Below, in pieces: positions 38,656-47,224 of a DNA stretch of 64,000 bases (the stretch's first letter is position 1; the number at the start of each line of letters is the position of its first letter). The position numbers and the translations under genes were made by a program. Location of the stretch: contig BPHE01000008.1 in the NCBI GenBank assembly GCA_026003395.1, positions 45,716 to 109,715 on the forward strand. Direction: 5' to 3'. The notes beneath the pieces are model-generated. The model searched no databases and had not been told where the DNA came from. It saw only the letters and a program-made list of their open reading frames with translations. Origin of the DNA: Vicingaceae bacterium. Its GTDB lineage: Bacteria > Bacteroidota > Bacteroidia > Flavobacteriales_E > Vicingaceae.

Positions 38656-39051
38656 TTAAATTTTCTTTTTTTCTATTAACGATAAAATTTCTTCTGTCGG
38701 GATTGATTCAGCATCGCCCCATAGTTGTTCGAGATTATAAAATTCACGAACTGGCTTTTGAAAGATATGCACCACCACATCGATATAATCTATCAGAATC
38801 CATTCTGCATTGCGGAATCCTTCGCTATGATGAGGCCGGATGTGCAAGTTTTCTTTCACTTTATCGATGATATGATTGGCAATGGATTCTACTTGAACAT
38901 TGGACGTGCCTTCGGCAATAACAAAAAAATCCGTGACAGCATTCGAAAGCGGGCGTAAGTCAAGGCAGACGATGTTTTGTGCTTTTTTGTCGTCAGCGGC
39001 AAATACAACTTCTTGAATCAATTCCGGTATTTTTTTCGTTTTTTTGGGCAT
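38656..39051 (-). CDS. rsfS: Ribosome silencing factor RsfS
   Basis: Binds ribosomal protein L14 and blocks subunit joining in starvation. The 131 residues contain the family core: DLRPLSNAVTDFFVIAEGTS, VESIANHIIDKVKE and RNAEWILIDYIDVVVHIF. It is the first gene of the minus-strand series running to the epimerase and is divergent from birA. A -7 box TATCTTTG lies just upstream. Confidence 0.93.
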   Translation of the reverse strand: MPKKTKKIPELIQEVVFAADDKKAQNIVCLDLRPLSNAVTDFFVIAEGTSNVQVESIANHIIDKVKENLHIRPHHSEGFRNAEWILIDYIDVVVHIFQKPVREFYNLEQLWGDAESIPTEEILSLIEKKKI

Positions 39052-39067
39052 AATTTTTTAAAGCCAA

Positions 39068-39075
39068 CAAAGATA
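39068..39075 (-). promoter_or_regulatory. Candidate -7 box for rsfS-ftsH operon
   Basis: The minus strand reads TATCTTTG, matching TAnnTTTG, 17 bases before the rsfS ATG in the 63-bp divergent gap with birA. Confidence 0.45.
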
Positions 39076-39114
39076 AGTATATTCGTTTACACTGCATAAT
39101 TCTGTGCTTGGGTT

Positions 39115-39864
39115 ATGTTAAATTTTTTAAAAGACATAAAAATTGTTTGTTTGGACGAAGTTGATTCTACGAATGAATATTTGAAAAGAAACTTGCCTGA
39201 CAGAGGGTTGACAGTGGTCAGAGCCCATCATCAAACGGCAGGAAAAGGCCGTAATGGTAATGTGTGGGTTAGCGAGCCCTATGCAAATGTAATGTTTAGC
39301 TTGGGCGTAGTATTAGATGCGTCGATGGGAAAGGATTTGTTTTATATGTCGAAGCTTACTTCTGTGGCTGTGGTTGAAACATTAAGGAAAAAAAATGTTG
39401 ATGCTTTTGTGAAATGGCCCAATGACGTGTGGGTGAAAAATAGAAAGATTGCGGGTATCTTGATTGAAAATATTTTTACACAATATAGGACTATCTGCTG
39501 TATTGTCGGTATTGGATTGAATGTGAATCAGTGTGATTTTGGCGGTTTTGATGCAACATCCATAAAATCGGAAACCGGTAAGACGTCGGATACCGACGAA
39601 GTGTTTTATAGTTTATTGGAGAATTGGGGATTGTGGTTAGAGAAGATGATACAAAAAAATTGGTTGGAGGTGGATGAAGTGTATCACAATTATTTGCCTG
39701 CAAAATGTGGAGAAGAGATTTTGCTGAACATTGGAGGGAAGGTGCAAAGAGGTGTATTTGACAGGGTGGACAGGAATGGTTATTTGTGTGTGAAGATGGA
39801 AGGTGCGATGAAGCGATTTGATATGGATGAAGCCAAGTGGATACCGGAGCGGGTGAAAAAGTAG
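39115..39864 (+). CDS. birA: Biotin--[acetyl-CoA-carboxylase] ligase
   Basis: Attaches biotin to carrier proteins such as the acetyl-CoA carboxylase BCCP. The biotin-ligase core has DEVDSTNEYLKRN, the biotinyl-AMP loop AGKGRNGNVWVSE, FVKWPNDVWVKNRKIAGILIE, and a short C-terminal SH3-like domain. The 249 residues lack a DNA-binding domain, so it is a ligase only. Its 3' end borders a GC-rich island. Confidence 0.94.
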   Translation: MLNFLKDIKIVCLDEVDSTNEYLKRNLPDRGLTVVRAHHQTAGKGRNGNVWVSEPYANVMFSLGVVLDASMGKDLFYMSKLTSVAVVETLRKKNVDAFVKWPNDVWVKNRKIAGILIENIFTQYRTICCIVGIGLNVNQCDFGGFDATSIKSETGKTSDTDEVFYSLLENWGLWLEKMIQKNWLEVDEVYHNYLPAKCGEEILLNIGGKVQRGVFDRVDRNGYLCVKMEGAMKRFDMDEAKWIPERVKK

Positions 39865-39865
39865 T

Positions 39866-40013
39866 TGCGGCCGGCGGTGAGCGGATAGCCCGCAAGCGGG
39901 GCGGCCCGGAGGGCAAGGTGGCCGGCAGCCGACGGCAGGAGGATCGCCGGACAACTATGCCCGCCGTTTGGCCGCCCCGCGCGGACTATGAGCGAAACGC
40001 CGAATAGCCGCCC
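39866..40013. repeat. GC-rich palindromic island
   Basis: About 148 bases of very GC-rich sequence (I estimate around 70 percent) start two bases after the birA stop in an otherwise AT-rich region. They contain the hairpin CCCGC-AA-GCGGG (39889-39900) and a long-range inverted repeat GGGGCGGCC (39898-39906) / GGCCGCCCC (39970-39978), plus several GCCGGC/CGGCGG words. No gene is supported. It looks like a mobile palindromic element or a folded RNA. Confidence 0.7.
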
Positions 40014-40100
40014 AAAAAATTAATGATAAAAGTTGTTGGCAATTTGTTGAAAAACAATGGTTGAATAATCTTGATTTGGTAAGTTATTGAGAGAAAATGG

Positions 40101-40511
40101 TCAATTGGTGGGGAATTTTTTTTCAAGATTGGTGGCAATCAGGTCGAAGAAATTTTTTAGTGGTTTTTCGACCATCATTTTCATAAATGGATTGAGGTCT
40201 GACCGGAAAATTAATTGACAGGAGGATTGCCCGTTTTGGTTTTCGATTTGGATATGAAGATTGAACTTGACTTGGGATTTTTGGTCTGATTCTATTTCAA
40301 TAAGGTGATAAGGTTGGGTGTTGCCCTTTTTGAGGTAAATGCCGGTGAGGCCCTTTACGCGGAAATGACAATGGTCTGAAGAGCAGTCAATATTGTCGAC
40401 TTTGTCGTCGGGTAAAAGTTCTTTGAAATTGTTCAGGTCGGAGAGGTATTCGAAGGCTTGTTGTTGCGATAAAGGCACTGTTACTTTACGGCTGTTGATG
40501 ATGGTATTCAT
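40101..40511 (-). CDS. SRPBCC-fold protein
   Basis: A 136-residue protein of the START/polyketide-cyclase-like (SRPBCC) superfamily. It opens VPLSQQQAFEYLSDLNNFKELLPD, the standard first helix-grip segment, and ends with the long C-terminal helix NPFMKMMVEKPLKNFFDLIA. Such proteins bind hydrophobic ligands; no ligand can be named. It follows pyrE after two bases, an association seen in other Bacteroidota. Confidence 0.82.
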   Translation of the reverse strand: MNTIINSRKVTVPLSQQQAFEYLSDLNNFKELLPDDKVDNIDCSSDHCHFRVKGLTGIYLKKGNTQPYHLIEIESDQKSQVKFNLHIQIENQNGQSSCQLIFRSDLNPFMKMMVEKPLKNFFDLIATNLEKKFPTN

Positions 40512-40513
40512 AT

Positions 40514-41173
40514 TTAGTTATTTTTTTTAAAAAAAGTTTTCATAAATTCTTTGGGGTCTTTTTTCCATTCTTTGAGAAGGTCAATATCTTTGTTTTCGAT
40601 GTAATTTTCTTCTGCGGCTACATTGATAAGGGTATCGAAGTCGGTAAGTGCCCTGTATGGAATTTTAATATTGTTGAAAGCTTGGTGAGCATCCGGGAAA
40701 TTGTAAGTAAATATAGAAACAAGGCCTGCCACGCTGCCGCCGGCATCTAAAATAGCTTGAATGGCAAGAAGGCTGCTTTTACCGGTTGAAACAAGGTCTT
40801 CGATAACAACCACTTTGCTGTTGGGTTTGAGAAAACCTTCTATTTGATTTTGCAAGCCGTGGCTTTTAGGTTCGGGTCTGACGTAAATATAGGGAAGATT
40901 CATCTCTTGAGCAACAAGTACACCTTGAGCAATGCCACCGGTGGCAACACCTGCGATGTATTCGGGTTTGGTGAAATGATTTTCGATGGTTTCAACAAAT
41001 TGTTGGCGTATAAAAGTCCGGATGGCAGGATAAGAAAGTGTGACCCTATTGTCGCAATAGATGGGCGAAAGCAAACCACTTGCCCACTGAAATGGTTGTT
41101 TTAAGGATAATCGAACGGCTTTAATTTGCAAAAGATGCCGGGCTAAAATTTTGGAATATTCTTGCGAATTCAT
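40514..41173 (-). CDS. pyrE: Orotate phosphoribosyltransferase
   Basis: Makes OMP from orotate and PRPP in pyrimidine synthesis. The PRPP motif VVVIEDLVSTGKSSLLAIQA is clear. SGLLSPIYCDNR and VATGGIAQGVLVAQEM are the other family marks. From the ATG at 41173 the protein has 219 residues; the longer frame to 41191 adds six residues with no support. It is the first gene of a two-gene minus-strand unit with the SRPBCC protein. Confidence 0.95.
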   Translation of the reverse strand: MNSQEYSKILARHLLQIKAVRLSLKQPFQWASGLLSPIYCDNRVTLSYPAIRTFIRQQFVETIENHFTKPEYIAGVATGGIAQGVLVAQEMNLPYIYVRPEPKSHGLQNQIEGFLKPNSKVVVIEDLVSTGKSSLLAIQAILDAGGSVAGLVSIFTYNFPDAHQAFNNIKIPYRALTDFDTLINVAAEENYIENKDIDLLKEWKKDPKEFMKTFFKKNN

Positions 41174-41431
41174 AGGACTGCAAAAAAACAAAAAATATGA
41201 TTATCCGGAGCATAAAATTACGTTCAATTGTGGAGTAATATTGAATAGAAAATAAATATGTCTGAAATTCAGTGAATAAAAAAGAATGGTTGATGTGTGT
41301 TTTAATGTTCTTGTATTTCTCTTGTGAAAATCTTGTATGCATTTGCAAACCGATTTAATGAATTCAATTAGAAATTTTTTTTCAAAAGAAAGTAGATAAA
41401 ACAAAGAAATTTTGAATTGTGTGATAAATTT

Positions 41432-42112
41432 ATGGAAAATTTCTATATTCGCAAAAACACAAAGGTGAATTGGTTGACAAGTAAAAAAAAGAAAATTTAT
41501 TACAAAGAAAATGAAATGATATTTTCGGATTCTTTGGACTATTATCCAAAAGGAGTGGAGGTCTTATTGAAAGTGAAAAATCCATTGAAAGCCGAGATGG
41601 AGGAAATTAAAAATTTGTTTTTGAAAACTAAACAAATTTCTGTGCTGATATTTGGAGACAGATATTTGGAAAATTTTTCGGAATTTTCAGAAATGTTTAA
41701 AACGGTTGATGCAGCAGGAGGAATTGTAGTTTCAAATGAAGGTAGAATTTTAATGATAATGAGAAATAATCATTGGGATTTGCCAAAGGGAAAGGTAGAG
41801 GATGGAGAAAGCGTAGAAAATGCTGCTATACGGGAGGTGATGGAAGAAACCGGGATAGGAGATTTGGCAATCAAAAAAAAACTTGGAGAAACCTATCATA
41901 TTTACGAGGAGAATGATTCTTATGTGTTAAAAAGGGTGTATTGGTATGAAATGAAGACGGAAAATGAAAAAAAATTACCTGTGCCACAAATAGAGGAAGG
42001 GATAAAGGAGGTAGCATGGGTTGACCAAAATCAACTGCCCTATAAATTGGAAAATAGTTACAAAACAATTGCAGATATATTGATGCCTTATTTGTTTGAT
42101 ATCAATGTCTGA
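41432..42112 (+). CDS. NUDIX hydrolase
   Basis: A 226-residue protein whose C-terminal half is a Nudix domain. The Nudix box is GKVEDGESVENAAIREVMEE, continuing TG, with all catalytic Glu residues. The N-terminal ~95 residues are an extra domain with no clear homology to my eye. The substrate is probably a nucleoside diphosphate derivative. ATG 41432 is preferred to a TTG at 41417. The 3' end overlaps the convergent thioredoxin-like gene by 25 bases. Confidence 0.88.
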   Translation: MENFYIRKNTKVNWLTSKKKKIYYKENEMIFSDSLDYYPKGVEVLLKVKNPLKAEMEEIKNLFLKTKQISVLIFGDRYLENFSEFSEMFKTVDAAGGIVVSNEGRILMIMRNNHWDLPKGKVEDGESVENAAIREVMEETGIGDLAIKKKLGETYHIYEENDSYVLKRVYWYEMKTENEKKLPVPQIEEGIKEVAWVDQNQLPYKLENSYKTIADILMPYLFDINV

Positions 42113-43539
42113 AAAATCCATTCAATACTTGTAGGGGAGTCGGACTTTTCGAGTGAAGATATTGCCGGGGGAGGCGCAGGCCAGGCAATTATCTCAAGTT
42201 GTTCTGAGACAAGCAAATAAGTCGGAAACTGAATTATTGTCAAAGGTGCCAGATGGTCGGTAGATTGAACAGTCAGCTGATTCCAATCAAATGAATAGAC
42301 AGACAAAAATTTTTTCCAGCGTGTTTTATCGTTGCCACAATAAACAGAAACAAAATGTATTTTGTTGCGGTATTTATTCACCAGGTCTTGCATCAAAAGA
42401 AATGCTTTGACGGAAGAACGGGAATCGAAATTCCAAAAATGCAAGTAAATGGGTTTGTTTTTGAATGACGAAAGGCGAATGTTTTGTGAAGAGGTATCTT
42501 GAAAATTCCAATCGGGAAGTTGTATGCCGGGAGAATGTTTTTGGTTCACTATCCATTGAATGGTCAGCAAAGCGTGGTTTTTTACAATGTATGGCATTTG
42601 TGGGTCTTTGGAAATATCCCATAAAAGTAGTGAAGTATAAGCAGAATCAACCAATTCGTTAAAATAAACTTCTTTGAGTCCTTTAATCCAAAGCAAACCG
42701 CCCAATGTATCGCGTTTAAAAGGGGGCGACTGCATCAGTTTGTTTTTAAATTCCTTATACGGAAGTTTTTGATTGATAGCGCCCATAAAAATTAATCCTT
42801 TTTCCAATCTGAGCGTGGCAAACTTGCCTTTCCAAAGGTTGTAAATATAATTCATATATGCAGGATGATATGGCAAGACCGGTGATGATTTGAGATAACG
42901 GTCGTAGCAAATCACTTCTTCGCTCAAGTGTTTTTCATTGTCTTTTTTCTTGGGGAAAAATTCAAAAATAGCTTCAAGGTCAAGCAGTGAGAAAAGAATA
43001 TAATTTTTTGCAAAGGGATTGTTTACAGATTGAAATTTCTCATTTACGTTTTTTTTGAAGACGATATATTTACCATAAATATTTCTGCGGTCTTGTTTTT
43101 TGATAAAGGCCTGAATATCAATTAAGAAGTTTTGATAGTCATCTTCAAACGTAGCAATAATGTGGTTAGGGTCATTCTGAGGTAAAAAAGGAAAGGTAAT
43201 GGCAAGGGATACCATTGAGTTTGATTTTTCATCCTTAACAGGAGATATTTCAGCGTAATAAACCATGTTGTCGTTGAAATAACAAGAAACTTTGATGTTG
43301 TCTATTTCGATGATATATTCAAGATAATCGTCAAACGGATGTTTCCAGGAAAATTCAAATTGACCTTTTTGGTTGACAATCGCATTGCCGATAATTTTTT
43401 TTTGGAAAGTGATGTAATCGGTGTAATGATAAATTTTAATAGTTTTACCTTCAAGCCCGGTGGCCTTGCCTTTGAAAACGATTCCGGCAGAAAGGGAGGA
43501 AAACCAAATTGCCAATATGCCAAACAAAACTTGTCGCAT
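42088..43539 (-). CDS. Exported thioredoxin-like protein lacking CxxC
   Basis: A 483-residue exported protein with signal peptide (LFGILAIWFSSLSAG). The first ~120 residues are beta-rich and resemble the DUF4369-type domain found before TlpA-like thioredoxins. The C-terminal ~140 residues have the thioredoxin-fold pattern (LSSFKNKPIYLHFWNFDSRS), but the CxxC position reads DSRS, so it cannot do disulfide exchange. FPTYLLV is the cis-Pro strand. Role unknown; perhaps binding or a structural function. It lies four bases after coaD's neighbour on the same strand, downstream in no clear operon. Confidence 0.75.
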   Translation of the reverse strand: MRQVLFGILAIWFSSLSAGIVFKGKATGLEGKTIKIYHYTDYITFQKKIIGNAIVNQKGQFEFSWKHPFDDYLEYIIEIDNIKVSCYFNDNMVYYAEISPVKDEKSNSMVSLAITFPFLPQNDPNHIIATFEDDYQNFLIDIQAFIKKQDRRNIYGKYIVFKKNVNEKFQSVNNPFAKNYILFSLLDLEAIFEFFPKKKDNEKHLSEEVICYDRYLKSSPVLPYHPAYMNYIYNLWKGKFATLRLEKGLIFMGAINQKLPYKEFKNKLMQSPPFKRDTLGGLLWIKGLKEVYFNELVDSAYTSLLLWDISKDPQMPYIVKNHALLTIQWIVNQKHSPGIQLPDWNFQDTSSQNIRLSSFKNKPIYLHFWNFDSRSSVKAFLLMQDLVNKYRNKIHFVSVYCGNDKTRWKKFLSVYSFDWNQLTVQSTDHLAPLTIIQFPTYLLVSEQLEIIAWPAPPPAISSLEKSDSPTSIEWIFQTLISNK

Positions 43540-43542
43540 GTG

Positions 43543-44001
43543 TTAAGGTAAAGTTACATTTGGTGGAAGAAATTGTTGAATGTCACCGTTGTTTTTATAA
43601 ATTTCACGGACAATAGATGATTGAATAGAGGCGTATTGTTCGTCGGTCAAAAAGAAGACGGTTTCAATATCCGGTTGAAGTTTTTGATTCATTTGGGCAA
43701 TAGATTTTTCAAATTCAAAATCGCCGCTGTTTCTTAATCCTCTGATGATATAACGAACCTGAAGCCTTTTACAGAAATTGACTGTCAATTCATCGTAAAA
43801 TTCAATTTTTACTTTTTTTTCGTTTTCAAATGCCTGTTGAATCATCCGCAAACGTTGCTCTTTGCCAAACAGGTAATTTTTAGTAGAGTTATTGCCAATT
43901 GCAATGATAATTTCGTCGAAAATGCCGAGAGCTTTTTTGACGATGTGATAATGGCCAATGGTGATAGGGTCAAACGAACCGGGAAAAACTGCTCTTTTCA
44001 T
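43543..44001 (-). CDS. coaD: Phosphopantetheine adenylyltransferase
   Basis: Fourth step of coenzyme A synthesis. The nucleotidyltransferase motif FPGSFDPITIGHYHIVKKA has the TIGH signature. NSTKNYLFGKEQRLRMIQQA and the late motif YASIQSSIVREIYKNNGDI are typical. The 152 residues match the family. It overlaps rsmD by four bases. Confidence 0.96.
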   Translation of the reverse strand: MKRAVFPGSFDPITIGHYHIVKKALGIFDEIIIAIGNNSTKNYLFGKEQRLRMIQQAFENEKKVKIEFYDELTVNFCKRLQVRYIIRGLRNSGDFEFEKSIAQMNQKLQPDIETVFFLTDEQYASIQSSIVREIYKNNGDIQQFLPPNVTLP

Positions 44002-44546
44002 TTTTTATTGTTTATATGTTGGAAATAACTAAAAAAAACATGCCCGTATTTTCTTGTTTCAATCCATTGAGGAAGGGAGTTAAATGCATCATTTTTGCCA
44101 TGTTCAAGAATAAATAATCCGTTTTCCCTTAGAATATTGCGGGAAAAAATTATGTCAATCAATTCATTTTTTTGTTCCCATGCAAAAGGAGGGTCTGCAA
44201 AAATAATGTCAAACTGTTGAGGACTCATGGATAAAAAACGAATGACATCATCTTTTATTACATGAATATTATCAATATTCCAGCGGAGAATGTTGTCTTG
44301 TATGTATTTAATAGCTTTAGGGTCGACATCAACAGCCGTGATATGTTTAAATCCGCGGGAGGCAAACTCATAGGCAATGTTGCCACTTCCGGAAAAAAGG
44401 TCTAAAACGGTTATTTCTTCCGGTTCGATTCTTGACATCAAATAATTAAAAAGTCCGGTTTTGGCAAAATCGGTGGTAGGTCTTGCATCGAGATTCCTTG
44501 GCGGGTCAAAACGACGACCTTTATATTTACCGCTTATGATTCGCAT
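43998..44546 (-). CDS. rsmD: 16S rRNA (guanine(966)-N(2))-methyltransferase RsmD
   Basis: Methylates G966 in the small ribosomal subunit. The start MRIISGKYKGRRFDPP is the RsmD N-terminus. The SAM motif is VLDLFSGSGNIAYEFASRG and the catalytic motif is DPPF in FDIIFADPPFAWEQ. The length of 182 residues is normal. It lies between the DUF3822 gene and coaD, the usual Bacteroidota order. Confidence 0.95.
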   Translation of the reverse strand: MRIISGKYKGRRFDPPRNLDARPTTDFAKTGLFNYLMSRIEPEEITVLDLFSGSGNIAYEFASRGFKHITAVDVDPKAIKYIQDNILRWNIDNIHVIKDDVIRFLSMSPQQFDIIFADPPFAWEQKNELIDIIFSRNILRENGLFILEHGKNDAFNSLPQWIETRKYGHVFFSYFQHINNKK

Positions 44547-45344
44547 AACATACCTGTAATGATCAACGCAATGTCGCTTTTTTGTTCATTGTTAAGCAAA
44601 GATACATCTATTGGCAAAATTAATGGGGGGTCGTTGAGAAAAGGCAACAAATCTTTTGAATCATTGATCAATGAATTTTTGATTTGAGATGGGGCCGACA
44701 GATAAAAAGTCATATCATTTTTATCCAATTGCAGTTTTTCCAATGCAAAATGCAAAAAGTAAATTACATCGGACCATTGGCTGATTTTTTCTTGAGTGGC
44801 AATGACTATTTCGTGATTTTGTTTGATGACATAAAATAAAAAACTGTTTTCCACGTGAAATAACAGCATGTCCGGATCTTTGATAAAATATGCATGGCGG
44901 GTAATAAGTTCGGTGAAATGAAAATGATGCACAATTTTGGTTGAATCGATAAAACTTGATGGATGGTCTTTAAAAATAAAATGCATCCGGGCTTTGCTGA
45001 AAATTTTATGTTCGGTAAGTGGAAAATCGTTATGTAAAAATATTTTATGGAAAAGGTTTTTCAGAGTTAAGATCAAACAGACCATCGGGTACAGGCATAC
45101 ACAAATCATTTTTCAAAAAGTATTTGACTTCATGTATTTTGCAATGATAAGAAGATACAATGTTTTTAATAAAAAGGACAGAATCTTGATATGTACTGTC
45201 TTGAATTTCCCACAATCCCATCAATTCTTTGTCATTCGAAGCAATGATCAGATGTCCGTGTTGGGAGGGGGTGAATAGAATTTGAAGGGAAGAATCGGAA
45301 ATATTTTCGGAAACTACCTTTTGAACGACTACAGGGTCGGGCAT
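44534..45344 (-). pseudogene. DUF3822 family protein, frameshifted
   Basis: A conserved Bacteroidota protein with an actin/ribonuclease-like fold, found next to rsmD; function unknown. The first frame (from ATG 45344) gives SLQILFTPSQHGHLIIASND and MPVPDGLFDLNSEK, then stops at 45045. The +1 frame continues LFHKIFLHNDFPLTEHKIFS to 44534. Removing one A from the A-run at about 45060-45064 joins them as DLNSENLFHKIF, giving about 269 residues, the usual family length. The short end of the gene overlaps rsmD by 13 bases. An assembly or sequencing error is likely. Confidence 0.8.
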
Positions 45345-45351
45345 AACTATA

Positions 45352-45942
45352 TTATTCCCAATTACCACTGGTAGAGGGTTCTTCAAGAGAACCAACTTTT
45401 ATCAGGGCGTTGGCGTCAAAATCGTTTGAAGTATAGTCCAAATCCCAAATAAATGATTTATAAGGAGTGGAAATTTCAAAAACAGGCACTTTCACACCAC
45501 TTTTCTCTACTTCTCCGTTTTTAAAATCGAACTTAATATTTTGGCTAAAGGGTACATAACAAATCGAGTCGAAAGGTTGAGAACCGAACAATGTGTCTTT
45601 GACGGAAACAAGAATAGTGTCTTTTTTCAAAATTCCCAATTTGAGGGCTTCAGATTCGGTGAGGGTGTCCGGTACAGTACCGTCTATTTTCACCAGAGGA
45701 ATAGAGTCCTGAAGAATAAATTGCATAATCTCATCGCAACTTCCGGCATATCTTTTTTTGGCAATCTTGAAAGCATTTTGTACATCACGGAGCTTGACCA
45801 AACGTTCAATGACTACTTTTTTTCTTTTGTCGAGTGTGTCATAAAATTCCACTCTGCTGGCCACGCTGTCATAAAGCATGTATGCCAACACAATAATAAC
45901 GATAGCCAATACACTTTGAACAACTATTCTCATTTTTTTCAT
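45352..45942 (-). CDS. Single-span membrane protein, conserved in Bacteroidota
   Basis: From the ATG at 45942 (196 residues) the protein has one N-terminal membrane helix (IVVQSVLAIVIIVLAYMLY), then a periplasmic part. That part has a helical region (DTLDKRKKVVIERLVKLRDVQN) and beta-rich sequence ending VFEISTPYKSFIWDLDY. The longer frame to 45993 would put extra residues before the helix. It lies seven bases upstream of the DUF3822 gene, followed by rsmD and coaD. No named function is known to me. Confidence 0.75.
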   Translation of the reverse strand: MKKMRIVVQSVLAIVIIVLAYMLYDSVASRVEFYDTLDKRKKVVIERLVKLRDVQNAFKIAKKRYAGSCDEIMQFILQDSIPLVKIDGTVPDTLTESEALKLGILKKDTILVSVKDTLFGSQPFDSICYVPFSQNIKFDFKNGEVEKSGVKVPVFEISTPYKSFIWDLDYTSNDFDANALIKVGSLEEPSTSGNWE

Positions 45943-46106
45943 TTTAAACGTAGCAAAACTACAATTATTTTTTAATCGGTGAAAATTAAACAAGTCAATT
46001 TTATTTGCAAATCTTTTATGGATGCAGTTTTTGCATAATTACACGGCTTATTAAAAAAATCAATTTTTTTTAACACAAAAACTACTCTTACGGTTTAATT
46101 AATGCT

Positions 46107-46114
46107 TAGTTTTG
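46107..46114 (+). promoter_or_regulatory. Candidate -7 box for EEP lipoprotein gene
   Basis: TAGTTTTG matches TAnnTTTG, 20 bases before the ATG at 46135. It lies downstream of the alternative ATG at 46102, which supports the later start. Confidence 0.45.
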
Positions 46115-46134
46115 CGGGGTATAATTTTAATTCG

Positions 46135-47214
46135 ATGAAATATTTTTTAAGGATTATTTTTCTGGGCTCTGCTTTAATCGTATTTTCTTGCAAATCAACC
46201 AAGGTTGTAGAAAATCTAAATAATTCGGAAAAAATTGAAGAGCCCTCTAAAAAGATTGTACCTGTTTGTGTAGGTTTTTACAATCTTGAAAATTTATTCG
46301 ATACAATTGACCAAGAAAATCGTGATGAGGAGTTTTTACCGGGAGGTGACAAAAATTGGAACACGGAAAAGTATAAAATCAAGTTATCTAATATGGCCAA
46401 AGTGATAAGTGAAATTGGCACCGAATATAGTCCGGATGGCGTGGCTATACTTGGAGTGGCAGAAGTAGAAAACGATATCGCATTGAATGATTTGGTGAAT
46501 ACACCTCCTCTCAAGCAAAGAGGATACAAGTTTATTATTTATCCTTCTCCGGATCGAAGAGGAGTGGATGTGGGGCTGATATACAATCCACGTTATTTTC
46601 AGCCTGAATTTTCTTATTCTTACACGTTGAAAATCGACGATGATACAGCATTTAAAACACGAGATCAACTCCTTGTTAAAGGTAAATTGTTAGGGGAAGA
46701 AACATATTTTATGGTAGCTCATTGGCCTTCGAGACGAGGCGGTCAAGAGAGAAGCGAGCCAAAACGAATGGCTGCGGCAGCTCTGGGCAGAAAAATTATT
46801 GACTCAATTCTCACGGTAGACCCGGGGGCAAAAATTATTTACATGGGTGACTTGAACGATGATCCCGTGGATAATTCTTTAAAAAAGGTTATGAAAGGCG
46901 ATTGTCCGGTAGAGAATCTTGACCCGGATGAAATGTACAATCCGATGGAATGTTTCTATAAAAAAGGAATGGGGACACTAAAATACAGGGATAAATGGAA
47001 TTTGTTTGACCAAATTTTATTGACCCGGGCTTGGATAAAAGAACGGAAAGGATTGTATCTTTACAAAGTACATATTTTTAATAAACCTTATTTGTTTAAC
47101 GAATCGGGAAGTTTTAAAGGTTATCCGTACCGGACTTTTTCAGGCAATAATTTTATCGGAGGATATAGCGATCATTTGCCGGTTTACGTAATATTAAGTA
47201 AAGAATTAGAGTAA
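46135..47214 (+). CDS. Endonuclease/exonuclease/phosphatase-family lipoprotein
   Basis: Exported metal-dependent hydrolase with a DNase I-like fold. The lipobox is LIVFSC (residues about 14-19 from ATG 46135). EEP motifs are GFYNLENLFDT, LGVAEVENDIAL (catalytic Glu), YMGDLNDDPVD and GGYSDHLPVYVIL (catalytic DH). Substrates of this family include DNA, phosphoinositides and sphingomyelin; the neighbouring secreted endonuclease I suggests nucleic acid, but this is inference. The 359 residues are complete. The frameshifted nuclease gene follows after 10 bases, so they probably form one extracellular nucleic-acid unit. Confidence 0.88.
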   Translation: MKYFLRIIFLGSALIVFSCKSTKVVENLNNSEKIEEPSKKIVPVCVGFYNLENLFDTIDQENRDEEFLPGGDKNWNTEKYKIKLSNMAKVISEIGTEYSPDGVAILGVAEVENDIALNDLVNTPPLKQRGYKFIIYPSPDRRGVDVGLIYNPRYFQPEFSYSYTLKIDDDTAFKTRDQLLVKGKLLGEETYFMVAHWPSRRGGQERSEPKRMAAAALGRKIIDSILTVDPGAKIIYMGDLNDDPVDNSLKKVMKGDCPVENLDPDEMYNPMECFYKKGMGTLKYRDKWNLFDQILLTRAWIKERKGLYLYKVHIFNKPYLFNESGSFKGYPYRTFSGNNFIGGYSDHLPVYVILSKELE

Positions 47215-47224
47215 TATAAAGCAA

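Noticed and set aside
39491..39954. Minus-strand frames antisense to birA (105 and 141 codons)
   Set aside because: They owe their length to the GC-rich island and to birA's codon pattern, with Pro/His-rich text and no family features.
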